Positions 30,698 to 38,122 of a DNA stretch of 44,651 nucleotides are shown here, one piece after another (positions within the stretch are counted from its first letter, which is position 1; the number at the start of each line of letters is the position of its first letter). The translations under genes and the position numbers were made by a program. The notes under the pieces are model-generated. The model made no database searches and had not been told where the DNA came from. It worked only from the letters and a program-made list of their open reading frames with translations. Source of the stretch: JBGTBQ01 sp041749275 (GTDB taxonomy: Bacteria; Acidobacteriota; Blastocatellia; Pyrinomonadales; Pyrinomonadaceae); contig JBGTBQ010000297.1 in the NCBI GenBank assembly GCA_041749275.1, positions 1 to 44,651 on the forward strand. Direction: 5' to 3'.

Positions 30698-33391
30698 ATG
30701 GCTTTAGTCTTTCGCGTCTCAAACTTGCCGCCCGAACTGCTCCGCGCTCTTTGTTTGGCGGCGGTGTTCGCGCTCACTTTCGCCGCGCCCGCGCGCGCGC
30801 AGCAGACGACCAACCCCGTGGATCGCAAGGTGACGAACCCGATCACCGACACGCCGAACGTCAACCCACTGCAACAAGACCCGCCGCCTATCCGCCCGAA
30901 ACGGCCCGCCGAGATTGAAGGCGGGATGCAGTCTACGGAAGAACTCGATGTGAGGGCCGGCACTAGCACCGTCAGCGGCCCCGAAAACGCGCGCGTCATC
31001 GTCTATGAGAAGAACGTGGACGCGCGCGTCGGCATCTATCGCCTACAGGCCGACAAGGTGACGGTATACGAGGCGACTAACAAGGTCGTCGCCGAAGGCA
31101 ACGTCGTCTTCGATCAGGGCGAGTTCCAGCGCATTACGGGGTCGCGCGCCGAGTGGAACTACGAGACCAAGCTCGGCTTCTTCGAGAACTCGACGGGTTT
31201 TACGAACCAGACCGACGATGGCACGATCATCTATTTCACCGCCGACCATGTCGAGAAGGTCGCCGGCAACAAGGTGGTCGTCGTCAACGGAGAGTTGACC
31301 GCCTGCGGGGCCGACGAGGTGCCGAAGTGGAGCTTTCGCACGAAGCGCGCCACGATCACCCTGAACGACCGTGTGCGCGGCAAGAACGCAAGCTTCCGCA
31401 TCAAGGGCGTGCCGGTCGGCTACCTCCCATTCTTTTCTATCTCGACCAAGCCGCGCGACCGCGCTTCGGGTTTTCTGACGCCGACCTTCAGCGGCTCCGG
31501 CAAGAAAGGCTTCCGCGTCTCGAGCGCCTACTACCAGACGCTCGGACGCTCCGCCGACATCACCCTTAGAAACGACATCTTCACCGGGCGCGGCATCGGC
31601 ATCGGCGCCGACCTCCGGACGCGCGCCAACTCGCGCTCATACTTCAACATGGGCTTCTACGCCCTCAAGGATCGCATCTTCGGCGCGAAGGCCGGCCCGA
31701 ACGACCCCGATCAGGGCGGCTCCTCCTTCTACATTGACGGCGTGCACTACTTCCCGAACGGCTTTCTGGCCGCGGCGGACGTGAACATCACTTCCAACCT
31801 CGACTTTCGCGGCGTCTTCTCCGACTCGATTCAACAGGCCATCTCGCCCGAAGAGCGCTCGCAGGTTTTCGTCAACAAAAACTCCGGCGACTACAGTCTC
31901 AACTTCATCGCGCGCACACAGGTCGTCTCGATTCCGTCGGTGCGTGTACGAACGCGCGCACTGCCCGGCGTCGCGCTCGACAAGCGCCCCTCGTCGCTCT
32001 CCTTCTTCAAGAAACTCCCGCTCTACTTTTCCTTCGAGGGGAGCGTAGAGGGCGTTAGCCGCAAGGAGACGGTGACCGATCTCATCGCCTTCAACGCCGA
32101 AGTGAATGCGAACCCCATCATCACGCCCTCCATCGTGCAGCGCCTCGACTTCTATCCGAAGTTCAGTGTGCCTTTCAATCTTCCGGGCGGGTGGGGCGTG
32201 ACGGCGACGGCGAGGGTGCGCTCCACTTACTACTCGAACTCGCTCGAAGCGCCGACGCGCCTCGTCCTCAGCCGCGACGTGGTGCGCGGCTACGGCGAGT
32301 TCGAGTTGGACGTGCGCCCGCCCGCGCTCGCGCGCAACTTCCGTCGCGGCGAAGGCGAGTTCTGGTTCCGCCACGTCATTGAGCCTTATTTCATCTACCG
32401 CAAGATCGGCGGCATCTCGAATTTCGAGCGCATCATCCGCTTCGACCACACGGACGCCATCGCCGACACGAACGAGTTCGAGTTCGGCGCCACCAATCGC
32501 TTCTTCACGCGCCGCTCGACGGAGAACGTGACGGGCAAGGTCTCCATTTTCGACCGGAGCAATTTCGGCTCGCCGCGCGACAAAGATCGGAAAGACGAGA
32601 GCCGGCCTGCGAAGGATGAAGACGAGCGGCGGGAGCCGGACGACCCCGCGCGGCAGACCGAGGCGGGCGACGACAGCCGCCAACCGTTGTCGAGCCAGCC
32701 CTTCGAGTATCTCTCGATCACGCTCCGGCAAAAATACTTCTTCGACCGCACGTTCGGCGGCGCGCTCATCCCCGGTCGCCGCAACCAGTTCTACCCGATC
32801 AACACCTTCTCCGGCTTCACCTACGGCGGTGTGCCGCGCCGCTTCTCACCGCTCTTCGTCGAGGCGCGTCTGCGCGAGCCGGAGAAGCGCGACCGCGGAC
32901 TCTATGGCGACGTGCGGATGAACCTTGACGTGCTCGGCGAGGGCGGAGGCTTGCGCGACCTCGCGGTCGGCGGCGGCTTCATCCGCCGCGTGAAAAAGCT
33001 GCGCGCGCTCGAACTCTTCCAGACCTTCTACTACACGCGCGCCGTCACGCTCGCGCCCTCGCTGCGGCAGTTCAGCGACAGTCGCGGCAACGAGCCGGGC
33101 ACGCTGCAAGGCTCGCAGTGGAGTCCGGCCTTTTTCCTCGGCGACCGCGAGCGTGGACTGTTCGGCGGCGCCTCCTTCTTCTTCGACTTCCAGAACCGGC
33201 CCGGTAGAGGCAGCTCCTCGCTCGTCAGTTCAGTCGTTACCCTCGGCTACACGTGGGACTGCTGCGCCGTCACCGCGCAGAACTTCACCTTCAACACGGG
33301 CCTGCGCGCCGAGAACCGCGTCGTCTTCAGCTTCCGCCTCAACGGCATCGGCACCTTCGGCACCGAACAGATCGGACAAAACTTCCGGTAG
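30698..33391 (+). CDS. lptD: LPS-assembly protein LptD
   Basis: 897 aa outer-membrane protein that inserts lipopolysaccharide into the outer leaflet with LptE. The signal peptide is LLRALCLAAVFALTFAAPARA. Residues ~100-185 are an OstA/LptA-like jellyroll (VIVYEKNVDARVGIYRLQAD, KVVAEGNVVFDQGEFQRITG). The rest is the LptD beta-barrel domain, with RIKGVPVGYLPFFSISTKPR at its start, the late Cys pair YTWDCCAV, and a Phe-Arg terminus (GQNFR). A charged linker (about 628-665, DKDRKDESRPAKDEDERREP) interrupts the barrel and is probably an extracellular loop. The last 27 bp recur at 34081-34107 after a toxin-antitoxin module. Confidence 0.93.
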   Translation: MALVFRVSNLPPELLRALCLAAVFALTFAAPARAQQTTNPVDRKVTNPITDTPNVNPLQQDPPPIRPKRPAEIEGGMQSTEELDVRAGTSTVSGPENARVIVYEKNVDARVGIYRLQADKVTVYEATNKVVAEGNVVFDQGEFQRITGSRAEWNYETKLGFFENSTGFTNQTDDGTIIYFTADHVEKVAGNKVVVVNGELTACGADEVPKWSFRTKRATITLNDRVRGKNASFRIKGVPVGYLPFFSISTKPRDRASGFLTPTFSGSGKKGFRVSSAYYQTLGRSADITLRNDIFTGRGIGIGADLRTRANSRSYFNMGFYALKDRIFGAKAGPNDPDQGGSSFYIDGVHYFPNGFLAAADVNITSNLDFRGVFSDSIQQAISPEERSQVFVNKNSGDYSLNFIARTQVVSIPSVRVRTRALPGVALDKRPSSLSFFKKLPLYFSFEGSVEGVSRKETVTDLIAFNAEVNANPIITPSIVQRLDFYPKFSVPFNLPGGWGVTATARVRSTYYSNSLEAPTRLVLSRDVVRGYGEFELDVRPPALARNFRRGEGEFWFRHVIEPYFIYRKIGGISNFERIIRFDHTDAIADTNEFEFGATNRFFTRRSTENVTGKVSIFDRSNFGSPRDKDRKDESRPAKDEDERREPDDPARQTEAGDDSRQPLSSQPFEYLSITLRQKYFFDRTFGGALIPGRRNQFYPINTFSGFTYGGVPRRFSPLFVEARLREPEKRDRGLYGDVRMNLDVLGEGGGLRDLAVGGGFIRRVKKLRALELFQTFYYTRAVTLAPSLRQFSDSRGNEPGTLQGSQWSPAFFLGDRERGLFGGASFFFDFQNRPGRGSSSLVSSVVTLGYTWDCCAVTAQNFTFNTGLRAENRVVFSFRLNGIGTFGTEQIGQNFR

Positions 33392-33430
33392 TTGGTCAGA
33401 GGGAATCGAAGGCACGCGGCCATTCACTGC

Positions 33431-33778
33431 TTAACCGAGAATGACCTGAAGCGCGTTCTGAAGCTCGGTGTGGTCTGCCTGTTCAAGATGTCCGAGTTTC
33501 TTCTGTCCTAACCTCTTCTCGACGGTCGTCAGAACCGGCTTGATGACCGATGCTTTGAGCAGTCCCGCTTTCTTCCACTCAACAACCGCGACCTCGCCGA
33601 TGGCGAGCGGCATTCTGACGTTGCTTGTCACCGCCATCAAGATCAGATCGCGCCGTGCGCTGTTATAGACCGCGGAACTGACGATGACCGCCGGGCGCTT
33701 CTTCGCGCCGGTCTGATCGGTGAATGGGAACGGCACGAGCACCACATCGCCGAAGTTATAGACGGTCGTAGGCGGCAT
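33431..33778 (-). CDS. MazF/PemK-type toxin
   Basis: 115 aa with the PemK/MazF fold: GDVVLVPFPFTDQTGAKKRP, AVIVSSAVYNSARRDLILMA, then the late KPVLTTVEKRLGQKKLG helix. Most such proteins are endoribonucleases that cut mRNA until an antitoxin binds them. The gene overlaps the antitoxin gene by 23 bp and reads after it, the normal order. It points towards lptD and stops 40 bp from the lptD stop; there is no terminator between the two. Confidence 0.9.
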   Translation of the reverse strand: MPPTTVYNFGDVVLVPFPFTDQTGAKKRPAVIVSSAVYNSARRDLILMAVTSNVRMPLAIGEVAVVEWKKAGLLKASVIKPVLTTVEKRLGQKKLGHLEQADHTELQNALQVILG

Positions 33779-33947
33779 CTTCTTCGTTGTCCCACACGTT
33801 GCGGAAAGACTCTTCTGACATCTTTGTTGCGGCGTGCACTAAGCGGCGCTCGTCGCGCTCGGCGATGAAATCAACGAAGTCTTCGACCTCGCTGATGCGT
33901 TCAGGCGGCAACTTCTTGATCTTTTCGATTAGCGATTCGGTATGCAT
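33756..33947 (-). CDS. Antitoxin partner of the MazF-type toxin
   Basis: 63 aa small acidic helical protein (ESLIEKIKKLPPERISEVED, FVDFIAERDERRL) resembling DUF2281-type antitoxins that precede MazF/PemK toxins. Such antitoxins bind and block the toxin and often repress the operon; the DNA-binding part is not evident here. ATG 33947 has GGAG 8 bp upstream; a GTG at 33956 is also in frame. TACAAT at 34011-34006 on the minus strand is a candidate -10. Confidence 0.78.
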   Translation of the reverse strand: MHTESLIEKIKKLPPERISEVEDFVDFIAERDERRLVHAATKMSEESFRNVWDNEEDAAYDRL

Positions 33948-33956
33948 CAATATCAC

Positions 33957-34391
33957 TCCATCCTTTAACCGTGGCGCTCCGTTACGACCTTGCGATCAGG
34001 TGATTATTGTAGCCGTTAAAGCAATGATGAAGAAAGAAGAATGAAGCAAGGCAATGAGACCGGAGAGAAAGAATCCATCCGAGCAGATCGGACAAAACTT
34101 TCGCTAACTTGAAACAAATGAGAGTGGGATGACGACGTTCAGCGTCCAACTTGCAGTCGGACTTCCGGAGGCGGGATACGGTCGAGCGCAAGTTGGATTC
34201 TGAACGCTCGGATGGCGCTTGCATCTGTTCTCCGTATACCAATCTTGTAGAGACTGATTTTGCGTGGGGCTGGCCCCATTCTCGCTTTCTTCAAGTGTCG
34301 TTTGTGCTAGAATTCGGCTCGCTCTCAAGGATGCTCCCCAGCCTCTGAGTCCGAAGCAGAAAGACACTTCTTCACCGCACAGGAGACAAGC
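33957..34391. promoter_or_regulatory. Intergenic region: lptD tail copy, fold-back repeat and promoter of the metallopeptidase gene
   Basis: Besides the lptD 3' copy (34081-34107) it holds an inverted repeat with arms 34137-34154 and 34188-34205 (16 of 18 pairs). It also holds an extended -10 promoter TGC-TAGAAT with TAGAAT at 34308-34313 for the gene at 34392. AGGAGA lies just before that ATG. No other gene is visible. Confidence 0.55.
34081..34107 (+). pseudogene. Copy of the last 27 bp of lptD beyond the toxin-antitoxin module
   Basis: Encodes EQIGQNFR-stop, identical to the LptD C-terminus, in the same orientation. It differs from 33365-33391 at 4 of 27 bases: GAA/GAG, TTC/TTT, CGG/CGC and stop TAG/TAA, all silent. 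The 17-bp core CAGATCGGACAAAACTT is exact. Upstream of the match similarity stops. A 17-bp chance match in 700 bp is very unlikely. Confidence 0.8.
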
Positions 34392-37300
34392 ATGAAAGAT
34401 CGTAAGTTCCCTCGACGCGCCGTCGCCGGTCTGTCTATTCTGGCGCTCGTCTCAGCCGCTGCCTTCTATTTCTCGCCCGCCGCGTCAGGCCAGCAGGAGC
34501 GTGCGCGTCTCCGGCAGGATGTGGAAAGAGTCCTGAGTAGCTACGACGAGTTGAGCCTCAATCCGGTCGCCGTGCATGAGCAGGTACAGCAGACGGGAAG
34601 GCTCACACTCGCCACTTCGCGCGGGACATTCGACCTCGCGCTCGAACCACGCGACCTGCGCGCGCCGCACTATCGCGCCGAGGCGTGGGGCGATAATGGA
34701 ACGGTGCGCGTGCTTGAGCGCACTCCTGTCCGCACTTATAAAGGCACGGTGCGTGGGATGGAGGGCGCGCAGGCGCGCTTCACCATTGACGAGCAGACCG
34801 TCGAGGGCGTCATCATCACGCCCGGCGGTCTCTACTTCGTCGAGCCGGCGAAGAGGTATTCAACCTCCGCCGCCAACGCGGATTTCATCTTCTACGCGGC
34901 GTCGAGCGTGAGGCAGGAGAGTTTCGGCGAGTGCGGCGTGACGCTGGCGGAGGAGGTCGGCACCGAGGCCGCGCGCGTGAAGAATCACAACCCACTCGCC
35001 ACTTCGGGAGGGCCGACGACGGAGGAGCTTTTCGGCCCGGCGCTCGAAGTAGACCTTGCAACCGAGGCCGACTTTGAATACTTTCAGGCATTCGGCAGTA
35101 GTGCGACCGCCGCGAACAACGAGATTCTTAGCATCATGAATCAGGTCGAGGGCATCTTCAACGCCCAACTCGGCCTTCAGTTCAACATCATCTTCCAGCG
35201 CGTGTGGGACACCGCCGCCGACCCGTACACGACTGCGGTCGCGGGGGACGCGCTTAACGAGTTCAGAGCGTTTTACAACAGCAACACCCCTCCGGGCGCG
35301 GCGGGCCGCGACCTCATTCATCTCTGGACGGGAAAAGATTTTGACGGTAGCACCATCGGCATCGCCTATCGGCCCGGCTTCGCATGCCCGCTCAGTTCTT
35401 TCAGTTACGGCATGTCGCAGCGGCTCACCTCCAACCCCGCGCCGCAGAAGTTCATCCTCACGGCGCACGAGATCGGCCACAACTTCAGCGCCACACACAC
35501 GGACACCGTGCCCGCGTCCGAATGCTCGACAAACTCAATCATGTTCCCCTCGCTCGGTGCGAGCACGACGACGAACTTCTGTCAATTCTCGCGCGACGAG
35601 ATTACCAACCATTCAGTAGACAACACCTCGTGCCTGACGCAGCTCGTTGCGCCCGGCTGCACATACTCCATCGCGCCCGCCGCGCAACAGTTCGGGAGTG
35701 CGGGGGGCAGCGGCGGCGTCAACGTCACGACCGGTGTGGGATGCGGCTGGGCGTTCGCCGAGGGCCTCCCGTGGCTCACGGTTACGGCGGGCGAGACCGG
35801 GACGGGCAGCGGCGCCGCGAGCTACACCGTGGCCGCCAACACCGGCGGCCCCCGTTCAGGGCGCGCCGACATCGCGGGGCAGAAACTGACCGTCACACAG
35901 TTGGCCTCTGCTAATTGCGCGACGACGCCGATTATCGTCGGGCAGACGCTCAACGGCCAGCTTGCCAACACCGACTGCCGTTCGGGACAGCCCGACCGCC
36001 CCAACGCCTTTATTGATCTCTACACCTTCAGCGGCTTGGCGGGGCAGCGGATACGCATCGAGATGAACGCGGCGGTCGCACCGCCCACCGGCCTCGACAC
36101 TTACCTCTACCTGTTCGGGCCGGGCGGGACGCTCCTCGCCGAAAACGATGATATCGTCCTCGGCTCGCAGACCAACTCGCGCATCCCCCTCAACGGCTTC
36201 TTCACACTGCCCGAAACAGGCGTCTACACCATCGAGGCCACTTCGTTCGACAACAACGAAACAGGCGGCTACACGCTAATCTTGAGCGGCCCGGCCAACA
36301 CCATCTCCTTCAGCAACTCGACCTACACCGTGGCCGAAGGCGTGCAGGGGAACGGGGTCGGGACGGAGGGCACGGGCTTCGTCACCATCAACGTCACGCG
36401 AACGGGCGACACGTCGGGCGCGGTCAGCGTGGACTATGCGACCTCTAACGGGACGGCAGACAGCCGCAAGGACTACATACAGGCGCTCGGCACGCTTCGT
36501 TTCGCCGCGGGAGAGACGACGAAGAGCTTCACCGTCCTCATCACTGACGACCGTTTCGCCGAGCCGACCGAGACCGTCAATCTCAACTTGAGCAACCCCG
36601 TCGGGGCAACGCTCGGCACGGCAGCCGCCACGCTCAACATCACCAGCGCGAACGACCCGTCGAACGGGCCGAGTCCGGTCAAGGATGCGAGCTTCAACGC
36701 GCAGTTCTTCGTTCGCCAGCAATATCACGACTTCCTTAACCGCGAGCCGGACGTGGACGGCCTCAATTTCTGGGTCGGGCAGACGACGGGCTGTGGCAAC
36801 CCAGACCCGCTCGTCTGCCGCGTCAACGTCAGCGCCGCGTTCTTCATCTCGATTGAATTTCAGGAGACGGGTTATCTGGTCTATCGTATCTACAAGGCCG
36901 CCTACGGCGACATCTCCGCCGCGCGGCCCGTGCCCGTCCGCCTCGATGAGTTCCTCCGCGATACGCAGGCTGCCCGGCAGGGGGTCATCGTCGGCGTCGG
37001 CAACTGGCAGCAGCAGTTGGAGAACAACAAGAACGCCCTCGCCGCCGAGTTTGTCACGCGCACACGATTTACGAATGCCAATGCCTCGACTTCGACCGCC
37101 GCTGAATTCGTGGATGGTCTGTTTGCAAAGGCGGGCCAGACGCCTACGATGGCGGAGCGGCAGGCGGCCATCAACAGTTTCGGTGGGGGCGGCACCACAG
37201 GCCGCGCCTCCGCGTTGCTCTCGGTGGCCGATTCGCAGACGATGCGCGACGCCGAATTCCGCAAGGCGTTTGTCCTGCTGCAATACGTCGGCTACCTGCG

Positions 37301-37451
37301 CCGTAACCCGGATGACCCACAGGACACAAACTTCGACGGCTACAACTTCTGGCTCTCGAAGCTGAATCAGTTCAACGGCAATTTCGTTCAGGCTGAGATG
37401 GTCAAAGCCTTCATCGAATCCGCTGAGTACGGCGACCGCTTCGGACTGTAA
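34392..37451 (+). CDS. Secreted reprolysin-like (M12B) metallopeptidase with BACON-like, PPC, Calx-beta and DUF4214 domains
   Basis: 1019 aa. Signal peptide AVAGLSILALVSAAAFYFS. The zinc-peptidase site HEIGHNFSATHTD is at 359-371, with the pro-region before it. About 422-505 is a BACON/Ig-like domain (CTYSIAPAAQQF, GCGWAFAEGLPWL). About 509-632 is a bacterial pre-peptidase C-terminal (PPC) domain. About 637-750 is a Calx-beta domain (DYATSNGTADSRKDYIQALG). About 768-1019 is a DUF4214 region (FLNREPDVDGLNFW, EFQETGYLVYRIYKAAYG, NQFNGNFVQAEMVKAF). It is probably an extracellular or surface protease. The last two domains are closely shared with the gene at 38123. Confidence 0.9.
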   Translation: MKDRKFPRRAVAGLSILALVSAAAFYFSPAASGQQERARLRQDVERVLSSYDELSLNPVAVHEQVQQTGRLTLATSRGTFDLALEPRDLRAPHYRAEAWGDNGTVRVLERTPVRTYKGTVRGMEGAQARFTIDEQTVEGVIITPGGLYFVEPAKRYSTSAANADFIFYAASSVRQESFGECGVTLAEEVGTEAARVKNHNPLATSGGPTTEELFGPALEVDLATEADFEYFQAFGSSATAANNEILSIMNQVEGIFNAQLGLQFNIIFQRVWDTAADPYTTAVAGDALNEFRAFYNSNTPPGAAGRDLIHLWTGKDFDGSTIGIAYRPGFACPLSSFSYGMSQRLTSNPAPQKFILTAHEIGHNFSATHTDTVPASECSTNSIMFPSLGASTTTNFCQFSRDEITNHSVDNTSCLTQLVAPGCTYSIAPAAQQFGSAGGSGGVNVTTGVGCGWAFAEGLPWLTVTAGETGTGSGAASYTVAANTGGPRSGRADIAGQKLTVTQLASANCATTPIIVGQTLNGQLANTDCRSGQPDRPNAFIDLYTFSGLAGQRIRIEMNAAVAPPTGLDTYLYLFGPGGTLLAENDDIVLGSQTNSRIPLNGFFTLPETGVYTIEATSFDNNETGGYTLILSGPANTISFSNSTYTVAEGVQGNGVGTEGTGFVTINVTRTGDTSGAVSVDYATSNGTADSRKDYIQALGTLRFAAGETTKSFTVLITDDRFAEPTETVNLNLSNPVGATLGTAAATLNITSANDPSNGPSPVKDASFNAQFFVRQQYHDFLNREPDVDGLNFWVGQTTGCGNPDPLVCRVNVSAAFFISIEFQETGYLVYRIYKAAYGDISAARPVPVRLDEFLRDTQAARQGVIVGVGNWQQQLENNKNALAAEFVTRTRFTNANASTSTAAEFVDGLFAKAGQTPTMAERQAAINSFGGGGTTGRASALLSVADSQTMRDAEFRKAFVLLQYVGYLRRNPDDPQDTNFDGYNFWLSKLNQFNGNFVQAEMVKAFIESAEYGDRFGL

Positions 37452-37487
37452 GGCGAGATTCACACGCGATGGACGCGGGACAGCAAT

Positions 37488-37527
37488 GGGCGGGTGTGGT
37501 CGTGCAGACCACACCCGCCCGTTATGT
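37488..37527 (+). terminator. Rho-independent terminator of the metallopeptidase gene
   Basis: Perfect 14-bp stem GGGCGGGTGTGGTC (37488-37501) with 37507-37520, loop GTGCA, then GTTATGTTT. Confidence 0.85.
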
Positions 37528-37727
37528 TTAGCGGCTCCGTTCGGACGTGCGACGGTGATCTTCACGGAGATGTTGGGGCACGAAAATCATGCATCTTTCA
37601 GTCATGCGTTCGCATCTGATTCGTCGTCGTAATTAACGCGCCTCCGGCGGGCGCACGCGGCATCCCCTCTCTGCCGCGCACACTAAGATACCGACTGTAT
37701 GCAGAACACACCAAGATTGCGCGATGA

Positions 37728-37831
37728 GTCAGAACCGCCTGCGGTAGCGGGCGGTCAGAACTGCCGAAGACCGCCCGCTCTGACAGACAAGAAGAGCCGA
37801 AAGACCGCCCGCTACCGCAGGCGGTTCTGAC
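37728..37831. repeat. 104-bp palindromic element with 29-bp perfect arms
   Basis: 37728-37756 is the exact reverse complement of 37803-37831. The 46-bp centre repeats part of the arm (GACCGCCCGCT at about 37770). There is no coding capacity. It resembles the other fold-back elements in the window in size and design but not in sequence. Confidence 0.8.
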
Positions 37832-38122
37832 AACACATCCACTTTAACCACGCGCCGCCCGAAACCGCCTCGCGCGCCGAGTGGAAAAAGCTTGACAGGT
37901 GCGATGCGTGAAACCTAGATTGTTTATAGGGCGCACACGGCGAATATGCCTCCCATCGTGGGCCTTCCGCCGAATGGAGCGCCCGCGAACGGACAGTAGA
38001 CGACGGGCGCGCGCGCCTATAACTCTTCAGAGTTTTAACCTCATTTCGGGAACCTGAAGGCTCAACCAAATCGCTTCCGCCACGTTCGGCATCGCTTGCG
38101 CGGCCCGATGCGAGTGGAGAAA

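Larger units (their letters stand above)
37452..38122. other. 671-bp intergenic region with terminator and palindromic repeat
   Basis: It contains the metallopeptidase terminator (37488-37527) and a 104-bp palindrome (37728-37831), both listed separately. The rest has no gene. No clear promoter for the next gene is visible; GTGGAG at about 38113 serves as its ribosome-binding site. Confidence 0.5.

Noticed and set aside
31637..32731. 364-codon minus-strand frame inside lptD
   Set aside because: Shadow of lptD, with no ribosome-binding site or domain.
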